Assembly (NCBI GenBank): GCA_949128115.1 | Contig: OX421966.1 | Coordinates: 60,199,416 to 60,263,415, forward strand | Direction of reading: 5' to 3' | Source: Anaspis maculata | Taxonomy: Eukaryota; Arthropoda; Insecta; Coleoptera; Scraptiidae | DNA: 64,000 nucleotides | Shown here: in pieces, positions 46,322 to 58,477 of the stretch | Layout: every line of letters starts with the position of its first letter | Numbering within the stretch: position 1 is the stretch's first letter | The notes under the pieces: model-generated | The model's input: the letters and a program-made list of their open reading frames with translations, nothing else | The model's database searches: none | What the model was told of the DNA's origin: nothing | Program-made: the position numbers and the translations under genes

Positions 46322-48649
46322 GCTACCTTCTGAGCAAAAGTTAAGGGCCACTTTTTCAAATGTGAATAACTCACAAACGCTTTTTTTGATTTTGACGAAT
46401 TTTCGCACAGAGGTGGTCTTATGTGTTGTAAAAACAAATGTGAAGTGGCGCACTCACCAATCCATAGGTCTGTGGTAAAGAGGTCTTCGACTGTTGCTTT
46501 GCAGAAATGCGTAATTTTTAGTGGAATCAAAGCATTGGATTTTGGACAAAATGGAGGTTCATCCAATAAAAGACGTCTAGTTTGCTTTGTTACAATGTTC
46601 TTAAGCAAGTACCATGCCAAGTTTGTTCATTGACATCTTTCATTTTCAATATTTGACCATCAATCTCTTCTTATGGCTTAAACAATGTGTGAGGCACTAA
46701 TTTGCGTGATTTTGGTTGCATACAGTTCAGTCGTGTATTTCTTGTGATTTTGCGTCAACGTTTTGTGATTTTGGCCACTCTTGAGCCTCAAAAACAATAA
46801 ATCCTCCATGCAGACTGTTACTAAAGGACAAAAACAAGAGAAAAAAGCTCACAAAAATGTCAAAATCTTGAGCATTGACAAGAAATAAGTCATAATTTTC
46901 ATTACATGCCGATAAAACACCTTTACAGTGACCAAAGAAGAAATGGTGAATTTCTTCAGTTCTTTTGGGGAAAAGACATTTACGGGGTGTCGCCAAGAGG
47001 CCAAGCGCAAAAACGATGAGAAACAACCTTGACTTATCATTTGTCATCAATGTTCAAGAATTTAAATCACTCTAACGCCATCAGGCTCTCTCGAATGCGA
47101 AGAAGTTGAAAAACTAACTTCAAGTTTGTTGCGCTGCACTGAGTGAACCCAGGGACGGAAATGGATGATGGCCATACTCAGAAATATGCATAAGCCTTGT
47201 GTTTTAGTGTAGAAACCACCAAGAGTATCTGACGACGCAAACATTTGAAAATCGGGGTTTGCTTGAACCTCTGCAGTGTGAAAAACAGCTAAAATCGAAT
47301 AAGTTCTCAATCGGGATTGTTCGTTTTTTGTAATTGTACAGGGACTGGTCAGAAACGACTAAGGTAAAACACGTATCTCCCTTACAGAAAACGACTGGCG
47401 GGGTCGTGTATGATGTCGTCGTGGACCGCGGTTTGATGCAGATTGCATTTCACTCAGGATTCCGTTTAGGGGTGGCTCCATCATGGTGTGGACAGGAATC
47501 TTTTTGATCAGTTCCTGTACAATTACGAAAGACGACAATTCCGATTGAGAACGTCATTCGATTTGAGCTGTTTTCCACACTGCAGAGGTTCAAACAAACT
47601 CCGATTTTCATTTTTTTGCGTCGTCAGATCCTCTTGGTGGTTTCTACACTCAAACACAAGGCTTATGCATATCTCTGAGTATGGCCATCATCCATATCCG
47701 TCCATGGGTTCACTCAGTGCAGAGCAACAAGCTTGAAGTTAATTTTTCAACATCTTCGCATTCGAAAGGGCCTGATGGCGTTAGAGTGATTTAAACTCTT
47801 GAATATTGATGGCAAATGATCAATCAAGGTTGTCACTCATCGTTTTTGCGCTTGGCCTCTTGGCGACACCCCGTAAATGTCTTTTCCCCAAAAGAACTGA
47901 AGAAATTCACCATTTCTTCTTTGGTCACTGTAGAGGTGTTTTATCGGCATGTGATGAAAATTATGACTTATTTCTTGTCAATGCTCAAGATTTTGACATT
48001 TTTGTGAGCTTTTTTCTCTTGTTTTTGTCCTTTAGTAACAGTCTGCATAAAGGATTTATTGTTTTTGAGGCTCAAGAGTGGCCAAAATCACAAAACGTTG
48101 ACGCAAAATCACAAGAAGTACACGACTGAACTGTATGCAACCAAAATCACGCAAAGTAGTGCCTCACACATTGTTTCAGCCATAAGAAGAGATTGATGGT
48201 CAAAATTTGAAGATGAAAGATGTCAATGAACAAACTTAGCATGGTACTTGCTTAAGAACATTGTAACAAAGCAAACTGGACGTTTTTTATTGGATGAACC
48301 TCCATTTTGGTCAAAATCCAATGCTTTGATTTCACTAAAAATTGGGCATTTCTGCAAAGCAACAGTCGAAGTCCTCCCTACCACAAACCTATGGATTGGT
48401 GAGTGCGCCACTTCACACTTGTCTTTACAACACATAAGACCAGCTCTGTGCGAAAATTCGTTAAAATCAAAAAAAACGTTTGTGAGTTATTCACATTTGA
48501 AAAAGTGGCCCTTAACTTTTGCTCAGAAGTGTAGTTTCCAGCCAGTAAACAATTATTTCCTTATTGAGCTAATTTTTGCTCCCTGGCGCCTGGTCTATAA
48601 CTCCATAGGTATACCTCAAACCTCAACCCGTTATACAAAACTTCCTGCT

Positions 48650-49000
48650 TTGTTAGGTATATAATGAGGAATGGAAAAAAGTAGAAGTTCTTTTATCAAC
48701 AATGTGTTCTGTTGTGTGAGAAGAAAATAACATCGAAAGAGCCAAGAACCGAGAAGCAGACGTACGCATTGATTGTAGAGGAAAAGGACAGCGATTACAA
48801 AACGGTATTGAGAGAAGTCAAGGGCAAAATCAATAATATTGAAACAGATAGAAGGAGATCAAGACCATTCGAAGCACCAGGGCAAACTGCTTATAGAAAC
48901 AGTTGTACGAGACGAAAAAGCGCTGAACGAGATACAGGATATCACCAGGTCAATTAATCAACATTGAAGTAAGAAAAGTAGGAATAGAAAGACAGGGTGA
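48650..49000 (+). pseudogene. LINE ORF1-like (gag-type) fragment
   Basis: The + strand frame at 48712-48957 begins with TYALIVEEKDSDYKTVLREV. Another frame continues with KLLIETVVRDEKALNEIQDI. Alternating ALIV...LK and G-LLIET...AL-EI blocks are typical of ORF1 proteins of R1/I-type non-LTR retrotransposons. A frame change and stops mark it as dead. No reverse transcriptase follows. Confidence 0.4.
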
Positions 49001-49595
49001 AGCCTTGAAGTAGCATGGAAGCATTATGGTCGGAGAGCAAAAATCTTGCAAGAACCAGAGTGACAGAAGCGCCAGAAGAAGCCGACAGAAGACTGGCCAA
49101 AAGATAAAGAGATTCAATTCATTCATTAATTCGTGCTTACAGCAGTGAATGGCTGCCGCCTCAACACAACTTTGAACTTGAATATGTAGTAATTCCCTCA
49201 TTTTGTATATAACACAACACCACAGTAAAATCAATTTATTTGTTTCCTTTTTTTTTTCTCTATTCTTCTCATTCAAGCCAGACTCTTCCATCCTCTCTTA
49301 GTACTTCCCTCTCCGTTCTTTCGTCCCTTAACTCGTCTCTCCAATTCCTTTTCAGAAGATTGATCGCTTATTCTTACGCCGTTTCGCGCATTTCATAATA
49401 TATTATTCTTTCTTGTGTATCATGCTTGCCATGTTTCTCCATTTTCCTTTACTTTTTTCTCTCTTGTCTTTGTTTTCTGCCTGGTCATCATTGGTATGTG
49501 TTCACCCGTAGTTGTTTTCAGAGTTTTTCGAATTTGAAGGCTCATCCGCGGCATCTAGAAGCTTTTGTTCTTTCTGATTTTTTTTCCCATTTTTT

Positions 49596-49700
49596 TTTAG
49601 GAGCTTGTGGTGTGGTGGTCAGCGCGTTCGACTACCACTCCAGGGGTCTGGTATAGGATTGTTCTTCTGATTTAGAGCTGCGCAATGCAAGGCTAGCAGC
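49596..49700 (+). repeat. Possible tRNA-derived SINE head
   Basis: GTGGTGTGGTGGTCAGCGCG resembles a tRNA A box and anticodon arm approach as found in insect SINEs. The B box is weak, so this is tentative. Not a functional tRNA gene. Confidence 0.3.
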
Positions 49701-50295
49701 ATTTTACCAGGGCTCATCTCCTTATACGCGACATGGTTGATGCTACTCCGCCCCCCCCTGGACAAGCTACTCTAGAGGCACAGCTTCTTTCTAGTTTGCG
49801 AAAATACTGCACTCGTAATTGGTTATATTACACATGCTGTAAGTATACCCTTGGCGTACTTTGGCGTTTTCTCATTACCACATGCACCTTGTTACACGAC
49901 TTTTCAACTTCCAGAACTATTTACCTACGATACGTGTAATAATATGCATAAAATAAAAGTTCAACCCTCAGAATGTGAGTACAATTGATAGCTCCGAGAA
50001 TATATTACAATTTTACCCACCTACTACTAATGCGAGCTCATTTTAAATAATTCTTTGCATTCTTTCCTGATGATTCACGAACTCTTCAAGCTGAAACAGA
50101 CATGCACACGAAAGGTATACGAAATGCGGGTTGTTTCGTTCAAGGCGAGCGCCGTTTATCAACGGAGAGTGCTGCTCTTTTTCTGGGTTTTCGCTTAGGT
50201 ACGTCGGTGAACATGTGAACAAGGAATAAGGAAAGTACATATACTCACTCCAAACTACACACCGACACTTTACTTTGCACGAGCATATAACTTAC

Positions 50296-50506
50296 CGGAC
50301 AAACGGATCGCAGCTATTAACAGTGCCGACAGTTCTGGAAGGTAGGTTCTTGGCTTTCAGCAAGGAGACGAGCAGTTTTTCAGTCGAAGGTTCGTAACGC
50401 AGCGAGAACCATATCCTGCCTATGTGTCCCTCGGGCCACTGGATCTCGTCCAGGTCCAAGGTGCTGCGGTACAGGGCCGGCTCTATGACGCCCAGGCCGT
50501 AACAAC
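50296..50506 (-). CDS. Synaptotagmin exon C (start of C2A)
   Basis: 211 bp, acceptor TTTGGCAG and donor CG|GTAAGT on the - strand. It encodes a linker (CYGLGVIEPALY), then GHIGRIWFSLRYEPSTEKLL, VSLLKAKNLPSRTVG and CDPFVR, the first strands and calcium loop 1 of C2A. The first loop-1 aspartate of calcium-binding synaptotagmins is replaced (the second, in CDPF, is kept). The junction with exon B makes a Ser codon in frame. Confidence 0.94.
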
Positions 50507-50669
50507 CTGCCAAAGTTATTTTATTATTACTTTAATATACAACAGAAAACTGCATATTTAAAGTCAAGTCAAGAAAAAATCGAGAAAACAGTTTCAATCT
50601 CTTTTCGACTATTGAAAACTTCGAATACTTATTTTAAAATAGGTGAAGATAAAAAAAAGAAATGCTTAC

Positions 50670-50806
50670 TGAATGAATTTGAGCGTTGGTTGTGGACTGT
50701 CGGAAGCAGCAAGGATTCGGTGTCGATGTCGGAGTCTTCGGGTTCGGTGAGGTCGCCCAGTGATGTGCTTCTCAATGGCGGAAGACTGAAGTGGATTTCT
50801 TTGGTT
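50670..50806 (-). CDS. Synaptotagmin exon B (cytoplasmic linker)
   Basis: 137 bp, acceptor TGTTCAG and donor CA|GTAAGC. It encodes a Ser- and acid-rich linker (LPPLRSTSLGDLTEPEDSDI) between the membrane segment and C2A. The frame is fixed by both neighbours: two bases from exon A plus one here, and one base left for exon C. Another open frame across the exon does not fit either junction. It contains several Ser/Thr sites but no known domain. Confidence 0.85.
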
Positions 50807-51529
50807 CTGAACAAAAAATAATAGTTTCAGGAATTTGACAGGAACTGGACAATATTCCCAAGTTTCAGTTACCGTTAAGGAAGGAGTTTGAATCAAGGAC
50901 GTCATCAGCCTTATTTTCCAACAAAAAATTATCCTTGAGGTCAATATTCACAGAGTAAAGATGACTCTACTCGTTCACTGCGAGTTCCCTGTTTTTTCTT
51001 CAAGTCGATTAAATCAGAATCGCTAAAATGAGTTTCGGCTATTAGCTTTACGCTATGGATAAAGAGTGGAAAATTCACACAAGCAGCAATAATAGCAGCT
51101 CATAAAATTGCACTAGTGTACTACAGCGCCAGATTGAAATATTTCTCGAGCCTAAAACGTCCACATTTTTGCTGATTATGGATGAATAACTAGCATTATT
51201 GTTTGAAGTAATGATTTTCGTCAACTGAACCACGTTTCAACCTCACTTGAGAAAAAATTCCAGCGGTGTGAGCCTTCTCTCAATCGGATGTTGTCCACCA
51301 CTCTCTCAGGAACCTGTCCACTAATCTGTCATATGACAAGTTGTCTGGTGTATTTAGCTCTAGTGAAATGTCACCCATGTAAACTACCCACGAGAGCACT
51401 ACTATTGCCACTAGTGTTCAAAGCAGCTGATTCATTTATACACGTATACTAACTACCTAATACAGAACCGAATTACAACTAAGATAACATAAGCAACAAT
51501 CTAAATAATATTGTCCAAAGGAGGCGGCT

Positions 51530-52716
51530 GTCTTCTATCTATCTATCTGTCTTCTATGTATCCATCTATCTTCTGTCTAAATACATGCAAATGAGTCCGT
51601 TTTCTATGTCTCTATGTATTTTTTTAAGCCTCGCCAGACGTAGTGGCGGAGGCTATTTGTGGCCGCTTTTTTTTGTGATTATTATTTTCATTTTTTTTCC
51701 CTCGTTCCTCGTTTCTTAACAAAATTCACCTAAATCTTCCGTATCTTTTGAACGGTTCAATATATCCAGTTCATTCTTCGCTAATCGAATCTCAACTATT
51801 GCAGGTTGATACCGACGACATTTAAAGATGATCGGTCAAATATAAACAATCTTTAACAACAATAAATGATGCACAACTCGTGGAACTCATTTAAAATAGA
51901 GAAAACACGTGGATGTCAGCCTTTCCATCATCATATCTTTGGATCTAATGAAGCTCTGTGACTAATTTTTTTTTAATTGAAGTGCATATCCAGACCTTTG
52001 TCACAGTGTGACAGCGATTGAGAAACAATGGTTTATTATTTATTTAGGGAATTTTTTTATTTTCACAGTTTTCTATATACAACCAGCGAAGCGATTGGAG
52101 CCAAAGTATTGCAGAATTTTTTGAAAGATATTATAGTTTTTTAGATATAATTTTTTTTCTGACGCAACCAACAACTGTGAAGAAGTGGTGCGCGCATGGC
52201 ACTCATATATACTATGCAAAATGCTCTATATTACTACTGAGGTGGGCATTTTTCGTATGAAGCTGAGCTTTTACAGAAATAAACAGATATTTGCTTTTTA
52301 CAAAAAAAAAGCACCCGTTTAGGCTAGCCGAGTTATGGGGCTAAGACTGCCCTCAACGGTACAATGGTATTAACGTAAAGTAGGTATGATGGAGATGAAA
52401 CTATTCACCCCTTATTTCTACATGGAAAAGATCCTATTCCAAACATTCGCTTTGCTCGTGCCTTTCAAACTTTCAAACTATTCAGTTGAATCATCTCCCA
52501 TTTTTACCGCAAATCGCAGATGAGAGGTATTCTTACGTGTCAAATACAGTTTCACTGTATAGTTGTTATGGTTAACCTGAATCAAGTAACGATAATACGT
52601 TCGAAGTTCCACAACCGCCCCTTATTGAATTTTTTAATGAACATACGGTACATATACCTACTACTTATTAGATGCTACCGGAAGAAGCGTGGGGCGTAGC
52701 CCACGGGTCCACCTAG
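51530..52716 (+). mobile_element. Helitron-like element (3' end clear, 5' end approximate)
   Basis: The 3' end shows a GC-rich hairpin (GTGGG, loop, CCCAC at 52689-52704) followed 8 bases later by CTAG and a host T at 52717, the standard Helitron 3' signature. The 5' end is uncertain and placed near a TCTATC-rich stretch. No Rep/helicase coding sequence is present, so it is non-autonomous. Intronic. Confidence 0.55.
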
Positions 52717-53579
52717 TAACCAATAAAACATAGCTGACTGTGACACTTGCCCTTTTAGTTCAGATGAACCATTTCAGCGCAGTAGGCATTTATATAATAA
52801 TCAGCAAAATATATGACTCGTACTTTGTGTTTAACTCGAGTTAAATGTTTTGAATTCCTCAAACAACTATCTATCAATCACTCGGGAAGTAGATTCACTA
52901 TTATCGGGATTTGGTCCAGATAATATTGGGCCTACTTCTGCCTCCTTAATGTCAGTCTGTTCTTGGGTTGAAATTATTCAACTGAAAAACCACCAATACT
53001 TATTATAACACTGTTGATTATTTTTAAGTGGAAAACACCAGCAGTGACTGAGTAGATCCATCCTTTCTGTTGCAATAGTGGCTTTAAAGATAAACTGCTG
53101 AAAAATAAGGTCGTTTGGTACGAAGGCGTGAGCGCATTTTATAGTAATCCGGAGCAATCGACCGGCGCCCTTAAAAGATGCTTTTATTATGTACATAAAA
53201 TGGAAGTAGGCGTTCTGTACATTTTTCATTCAATTATTCTAATGTAAGCTGGTCCTACCTACCTACTTGTTATTATTTTCTCAAGCATAAATTTTTGTAA
53301 TTTATATTTATTCGCGAGCTTTACATACGGACTCAAAAGTGCTCCTGCTATGGCGTTATTCTAACACACATCACAGGATTCACAGGTATACGTCAAAGCT
53401 TTCATCCACTTGTTTTAAAATTCAATTTCTGCTTGTCTCCTCCATCATGTTCCGCATTATAGGAAGGGAATTGGAACAACCCAAAAAAAATCGTTCCTCG
53501 ATCGTCATATCATTCGTATACCTATACCTACTCAGATTATATCTACTTGTTGGTTTCTGTAAGAAGCAATAAAATTATC

Positions 53580-54200
53580 GAATTTGACTGATTGACGAGC
53601 TCCCAGGCCGCAAGAAATCCGGTCCCGATAACGTTTTTGTTTCTGTTCAGAATTTTTTTCCCTTAGGTCAGTATCTCTTATAATTCCAACTAAGCCGGTC
53701 GTTGCCAATAATTAAAACCGGTAATAGCTCAAGAAAGTTTTATACGTGCGTTCAACGAGGTGCGAACCGAAACTGTGCGTTGACTTGAGGCAAGTACTTG
53801 GTGCGTTCGAATTTTGCGCGTGGTGCCGTGTTGGGATCTCTTTCTCCCCACGTTTCCTTCTCCCTACACTGCATCACGTCGATTTGGACGCAGTGAGTCA
53901 GTCCCCAAGCCACCGCAGGAATTTCGGTAAGTTTTTTTTTGTTTTCTATTTTCTTCGATTCACGTCGCGGCAACCGCGCCAACATAATTTATGGTCCTTC
54001 GAGCCGGATTCTATGCGACCTGTGAGGTGGACCACTTTCCTCACTTCCATTTCCCCTAAGTTTCGCGTTCAATCCTCAAAACTCACATTCTTTCTCTCGT
54101 CTTTAGCGTATTCCTCCAATAAATCTCTTTTTACGTCCTACGATAGGTTATCTCTGTTCTTCTTGTAACGGTTTTTTGTCCTGATCATCCCCAATCAGCA
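53580..54200 (+). other. Probable leader of the BEL/Pao fragment
   Basis: Lies directly before the gag start at 54201. TGGTGCCGTGTTGGG at about 53821 could be a primer binding site, but no LTR end is demonstrable. No other gene is seen. Confidence 0.3.
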
Positions 54201-54746
54201 ATGCCTCCCGATCCAAATGCGCTAAGTGCCGCCTTGGATGTGTTGGAAACTCGGCGTGAGCTTACGTTCTCGCGCATTACAAGTATTTACAATGCCTCGA
54301 AATCACTGAAGAGTGAGAAGGATGCTATCCTTTTCGAATCTCGCATTGTAAAACTCGGCGAACTCAGTATCGACATTGTATCTAGTTTGATTAGATCCAG
54401 TCGGAGATCATCACCACCAATCAACAGCTTACCGATCCTAAACAGGCCCTGGAGGTGCCAAAATGTCAAGCTTCTTTCGACGAATTGGTGTTCCACGCCC
54501 AGTCGAACGCGAAAGAAATCATTGTTGACATCTCCTCCTTCCTCCAGCACTGATCCTCCTTCAAATGTTGTGTCCCCAAGTACATCTTCGCTTCCGCCTA
54601 TTTCCCTACCTACATTTCCTGCTTCCTGGTAATCTTCCCGAGCGTCCAACATTTTTCTCTCTATTCAAGTCATTACCTACTTCACGAGGATGCGTCATTG
54701 TCTGTCGCAAAAAAGTTTCAATACCTAAAATCGTCGCTTCACGGCG
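54201..54746 (+). pseudogene. gag: BEL/Pao gag, N-terminal part, interrupted by Transib
   Basis: The start at 54201 gives MPPDPNALSAALDVLETRRE, followed by a helical region typical of the N-terminus of BEL/Pao gags. The similarity moves to other frames after about 54385, so the copy already carries frame changes. The final stretch before the Transib insertion has the conserved gag block ending KFQYLKSSL. Remnant of a retroelement, not expected to be functional. Confidence 0.7.
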
Positions 54747-54784
54747 CACAGTGGTCTGAAATGAGATGAACCGCGCAGAAATTC
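54747..54784 (+). repeat. Transib left terminal inverted repeat
   Basis: Begins with heptamer CACAGTG. It differs from the other end only at positions 21-22 (TG here, AA there). It lies on the 3' side of the transposase gene. Confidence 0.95.
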
Positions 54785-54854
54785 TGAAATTTTCAGATTG
54801 GATAGCTCATTTATATACATTATCGGGAAAAATGCAAAAAAAAATCTATCTTCA

Positions 54855-55250
54855 AAATAGGGGTTGTGACAGGGGTGCAATTTCGAAAATGTGACTGAAA
54901 TGTCCGAAACTCGCAGAATAATTAGACAACAGCTAGACATTTCTAGGAAAAATATTGAGAAAAATCCACTATCAAAATAAGGGATGAAACAAGGGGTGAA
55001 ATGCAAAAAAAAGATCAATATTTTTGAAATTATTGAAATTAGTGAACGGGACACAGTTTTGAAAGAAGCATCATAAAAAATATTATCTTTGGAATAAGGG
55101 TTGCAACAGGGGGGTTGAATTTTGAAAAAACAACTAAAATTTATGAATTTCTCAGAATAAGTAGGCAACCGGTGAAAATTTTGAGAAAAAATATTGGAAA
55201 AAATCAAGCACTAAAATAGGGGATGAATCAGGAAGTGAAATTCAAGGAAA
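54855..55250. repeat. Degenerate 119-bp tandem repeats inside the Transib 3' region
   Basis: Four units begin AAAATAGGGGTTGTGAC (about 54856), AAAATAAGGGATGAAAC (about 54975), GAATAAGGGTTGCAAC (about 55092) and AAAATAGGGGATGAATC (about 55212). Each is followed by a GTGAAAT or GTTGAAT-type block and an AGAAAAAT run. The spacing is close to 119 bp. Confidence 0.7.
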
Positions 55251-55441
55251 AAAACAATTAAAACCTTCAAGGACTCCGATGAAATTATTTTTTGGTCTAA
55301 GTTTCAGCCCTTTTTAAGCTCTATGCTATAAGATGATGTAGAAGTGGTACTCTGAAATTGTCATTCTCTTTGTTGAACTTTTAATGGCCCTTATAAGAAC
55401 CGATTGAAATTTTATATGATGTGTTTAATTAATAAACAACA

Positions 55442-57481
55442 TCAATCCGAGTCGCTCAATGTCGATGTCGAAGCACTGAGTTCGCTTGAAGATAAAAGCT
55501 GAATGACGGCATCTGGGAGTCTCCTGCTTGACTTAAAGGACGAAGTCCTTGTTGCTGAGATCATAGGGTCTGAGGAAAGCAGAAGTCGTTTCAAAAGATC
55601 TTCATTTGTTGCGGTCCTTGAACATTTTCTTGCATGATGTTCGCGGTATCTTCGGAGATCCTTATTGCGTGCTTCCTGCGCTTCTTCTGAAAGTTGCCCA
55701 ATGGGTAGAACAACCGTGGAGATAACTTCCGAAGCATTAATTAAAAGTTTGTGAACCGAACTGGGCATATTGTACCATCCATATAAATGAACGTACAATC
55801 TTGCGGTTTCTTCGCAGAACGGCTCAAATTTCAAGACATCAATGGGGAACCCACAAGAAACAGCGGTCAAAATAACTCCAAATCGAGAAATTAGAGCTTC
55901 ATCAACGCCTGTAATTTCAGAGCTCAGGATGGAATTGGCGAAAAATCGTCGAGCCGTATTTCCATCATTGGTGGTACCATGTCCTTGCTTAACTATGTCC
56001 ACCAGCAGACCCATCTTTTCTCTGAAATCTGTTTGAATGCGTCGTTTCCTGGTCTCTAAACATGCTTTGTCAACATCAGTTTTGGCTTGCCATTTTTTGA
56101 AGTCCAGACGATACGCTACGTGAAGCAAGCATTCAAAACACCGGATGTGGGCATGAAGTGTTGAAAGACCGTACTCGCAAGCCTCCAAGTTCGATGTTCT
56201 CTGCTTAACAACAGTCAGACTATTCATTTCCTTGGGGTACGCCCCGCAAATGGAACATCTCTGCGTAGATATTTCTGTGATAGCGGAGCACACTTTACCG
56301 TCTATCATCGTGAACAGCAATTTATGAGAAATCTCAATGTTCTCATCCACCACCGACTTCTGCAGATCTTGGATTTGCTCATCTACGTACTTTTTCTCAG
56401 CAATCGAAACTGCTGTGTTTTCCTTTCTCATTTGGAAGCGAATGGGCCTACAATAGCGCGTTGAGGAAGGCCTTGGATTGGACCACAAAATGGCTTGTTC
56501 TCCTTCTGCATTCGTGCAACTCAGTCTCAAAGGAACCAACGAAGTTAAAAACATGAAACTGTCGTTTGCTTCAGGATCCGAGAATGTTTGTTTGTAAGAG
56601 GAATGGCTAGAAGACCCATCGAAGCCCCATTTCGATGTCATCACAAAATTTGTATGCGTTGAAGGACGAATAGCACCCGATGCTAGGACTGGCTCTTGCA
56701 GCTCTACAATCCGCTTTGCCGTATGATCCAAAAGATCTTGCAACCGCACTTCCGCAAAAGTCTCATTAAAAGTCAAACTTTCCTCTTCGGGGTAAGACCG
56801 CTTCTTTGCCTCAAGGACTTTTTCGTACGAAGGATAAATATCCGCATTTTGCCTTTTAGCGGAAGAACGAAGTTTCACATATTGGTCTTTGGTCAGATTT
56901 AGGTCTATTAAAAGGGCCACGGCTTCCTCGGGTGTATACGGTATAACTGGTTGAACCATCTTTGAAGCCTTCAGAGTATCTCGCATTTCTCGTGCTTTAA
57001 ATGGGGCCTTCAAAGCTTCTTCAAGAATCTTTGCGGCAGCATTATTGCCTTCCGCCATCAAATTAACTTTCATAGCATACGCTAACTCACTTGTCGAAGC
57101 GATATGACGAATAGTAGCGACTTTCCCCCGTTTCCCACTCGAAGAACACACGTCAAATGGCATTGGAGGCCTACCAACTTTTCTTCCAGATGATGCCTCA
57201 GGCATCGAAGGGCGACGCTGAGGTAGAATAACTTCTGAATTGAGCCATTCACAATTTTTATCCTTAAAATGGACTAAAAGTCTGTGCGAGTCTGCCCATT
57301 TTTGCCTAATTTTGGATCCAAATTTTTTGAGAGATTGAATAAGCTCTTCTTTGAAATCACTCTCTTCGTCCTGCACGTTTAGCTCTTGAAACACATGCTT
57401 TTGTATAGCCCTCAAAGCTTCAGGACTGGTGACTGATTTTTCCAGCATGATTTCAAATAAAACCCGCTTTGTCATCGCCAT
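55442..57481 (-). CDS. Transib transposase (RAG1-related DDE recombinase)
   Basis: Cut-and-paste transposase of 679 residues, normal for the family and uninterrupted. The start MAMTK at 57481 is the first ATG. A basic N-terminal region is followed by the family block TPEEAVALLIDLNLTKDQY (about 183-201) and LLDHTAKRI (about 250). The core has KWGFDGSS with Asp288, aligned with RAG1 D600. NPRPSSTRYCRPIRF lies at about 335-349 and MIDGK at 392-396. A CSIC zinc pair is at 409-412 and H577 in the MPSSVHK region. EARNKDLRRYREHHARK at 603-619 aligns with the RAG1 segment containing E962, making Glu603 the likely third catalytic acid. I cannot assign the second carboxylate with certainty. A Ser-rich C-terminal tail follows. 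Nuclear action at the CACAGTG ends is inferred. Confidence 0.95.
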   Translation of the reverse strand: MAMTKRVLFEIMLEKSVTSPEALRAIQKHVFQELNVQDEESDFKEELIQSLKKFGSKIRQKWADSHRLLVHFKDKNCEWLNSEVILPQRRPSMPEASSGRKVGRPPMPFDVCSSSGKRGKVATIRHIASTSELAYAMKVNLMAEGNNAAAKILEEALKAPFKAREMRDTLKASKMVQPVIPYTPEEAVALLIDLNLTKDQYVKLRSSAKRQNADIYPSYEKVLEAKKRSYPEEESLTFNETFAEVRLQDLLDHTAKRIVELQEPVLASGAIRPSTHTNFVMTSKWGFDGSSSHSSYKQTFSDPEANDSFMFLTSLVPLRLSCTNAEGEQAILWSNPRPSSTRYCRPIRFQMRKENTAVSIAEKKYVDEQIQDLQKSVVDENIEISHKLLFTMIDGKVCSAITEISTQRCSICGAYPKEMNSLTVVKQRTSNLEACEYGLSTLHAHIRCFECLLHVAYRLDFKKWQAKTDVDKACLETRKRRIQTDFREKMGLLVDIVKQGHGTTNDGNTARRFFANSILSSEITGVDEALISRFGVILTAVSCGFPIDVLKFEPFCEETARLYVHLYGWYNMPSSVHKLLINASEVISTVVLPIGQLSEEAQEARNKDLRRYREHHARKCSRTATNEDLLKRLLLSSDPMISATRTSSFKSSRRLPDAVIQLLSSSELSASTSTLSDSD

Positions 57482-58477
57482 CCTGCAGCAAGTATATCAT
57501 ACGAGCCTACAACACAACGAAATGTTCACAAAATCAGTCTGTAGTAACCTGCACAACAACGCATGCTGCCTTCTACCTGCTGCCTGCAACCTGCGTCAGA
57601 CGGCGTCGCTACAGCAGTAAACGGCACTGCGCCTGCGTTTGCGTGTGTGCAGAGCATGTACGTAAGCAATATGGCATACTATGATGAGAATTAGGAGACT
57701 ACCTAATTTTATCAACTAATAATAAACTATAATAAATATTCAGCTTTGACTGATAGAATAATAAATACCAAAAATAGAATTTCACCAATTCAATTCTGAT
57801 GGAAAAGTTATACCCGGGACAAGGAAGAGGGGGTGAATATACCCCTTATCCCCTCTGATCATCCGTCACTATAAAAGTTGGAAACAGGCGGATTTAGCCC
57901 CTAGATACTCACCATCTTCTCATTAATTGCGCTGTTTTCGCTTCACTGCAATTTGACAATATGTGCAGTGTTCAACAAAAAAAAGCCTAGCGGAAAATAT
58001 TGCAACTATTTGCAGCCAATTTTTTTTTAATTTTGAAGCTGAGACGTTGACAAATAAGATAGTGATAATTACAGGGCGGGACCTGTTGGGACTCGTGAGA
58101 AAAGCTTCGTCGAAATGTGAACTCCTTAGTAAAATTTTCTTGTGAACAGTCTTCCACAAAATAATCGATAAAGTCTTTCAAATGAGCAACTAGTGCATGT
58201 CAATGACACATTTCGTTAGAGGAAACCTTGGTCTTTCTCACAGTAATAGCGATAATTTTCAGAATGATCAACTTTCCCTGATATGTGAAGAAGAAAATTG
58301 GTGTTTCATTCTCTTTGAGAAAGAAGTTTTTGCACCTTTTCAAGTAAGCCAAGTTCAGCGTTGGTTTTCGGGTACTAATATCCAATGGCCAATGGAACTA
58401 TTTAGGCAAATGATGGTTCAAACCTTCTACTATGATATCGCAATGTCAAAAAAGCCCGCAAAAAATGTAGAAAAAAT
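57482..58477 (-). other. Transib 5' region
   Basis: About 1 kb between the transposase start and the right terminal repeat, expected to hold its promoter. Small open frames here lack motifs, and no second gene is recognised. Confidence 0.6.

Larger units (their letters stand above)
44754..48592. mobile_element. Outer palindromic element with a second palindrome inside its left arm
   Basis: The outer ends CAGGCGCCAGGG and complement, with the block AATGATTGTTTACTGG, pair 44754-44805 with 48530-48592. The arms continue from 46330-47310 against about 47560-48535, nearly identical and centred near 47420. Between the two parts of the left arm sits the nested palindrome 44806-46321. Each arm contains a matching 107-codon frame (46727-47050 on -, 47806-48129 on +) with no recognised domain, rich in Phe and Leu. 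Confidence 0.7.

Noticed and set aside
46727..48129. A pair of 107-codon proteins as genes
   Set aside because: They are mirror copies in palindrome arms and have no recognised domain or start context.
49596..49660. A functional tRNA gene
   Set aside because: The B box and acceptor stem do not pair; only the A-box-like head fits a tRNA.
52007..52013. CACAGTG at about 52007 as a second Transib end
   Set aside because: The following bases do not match the Transib end and there is no partner or 5-bp duplication.
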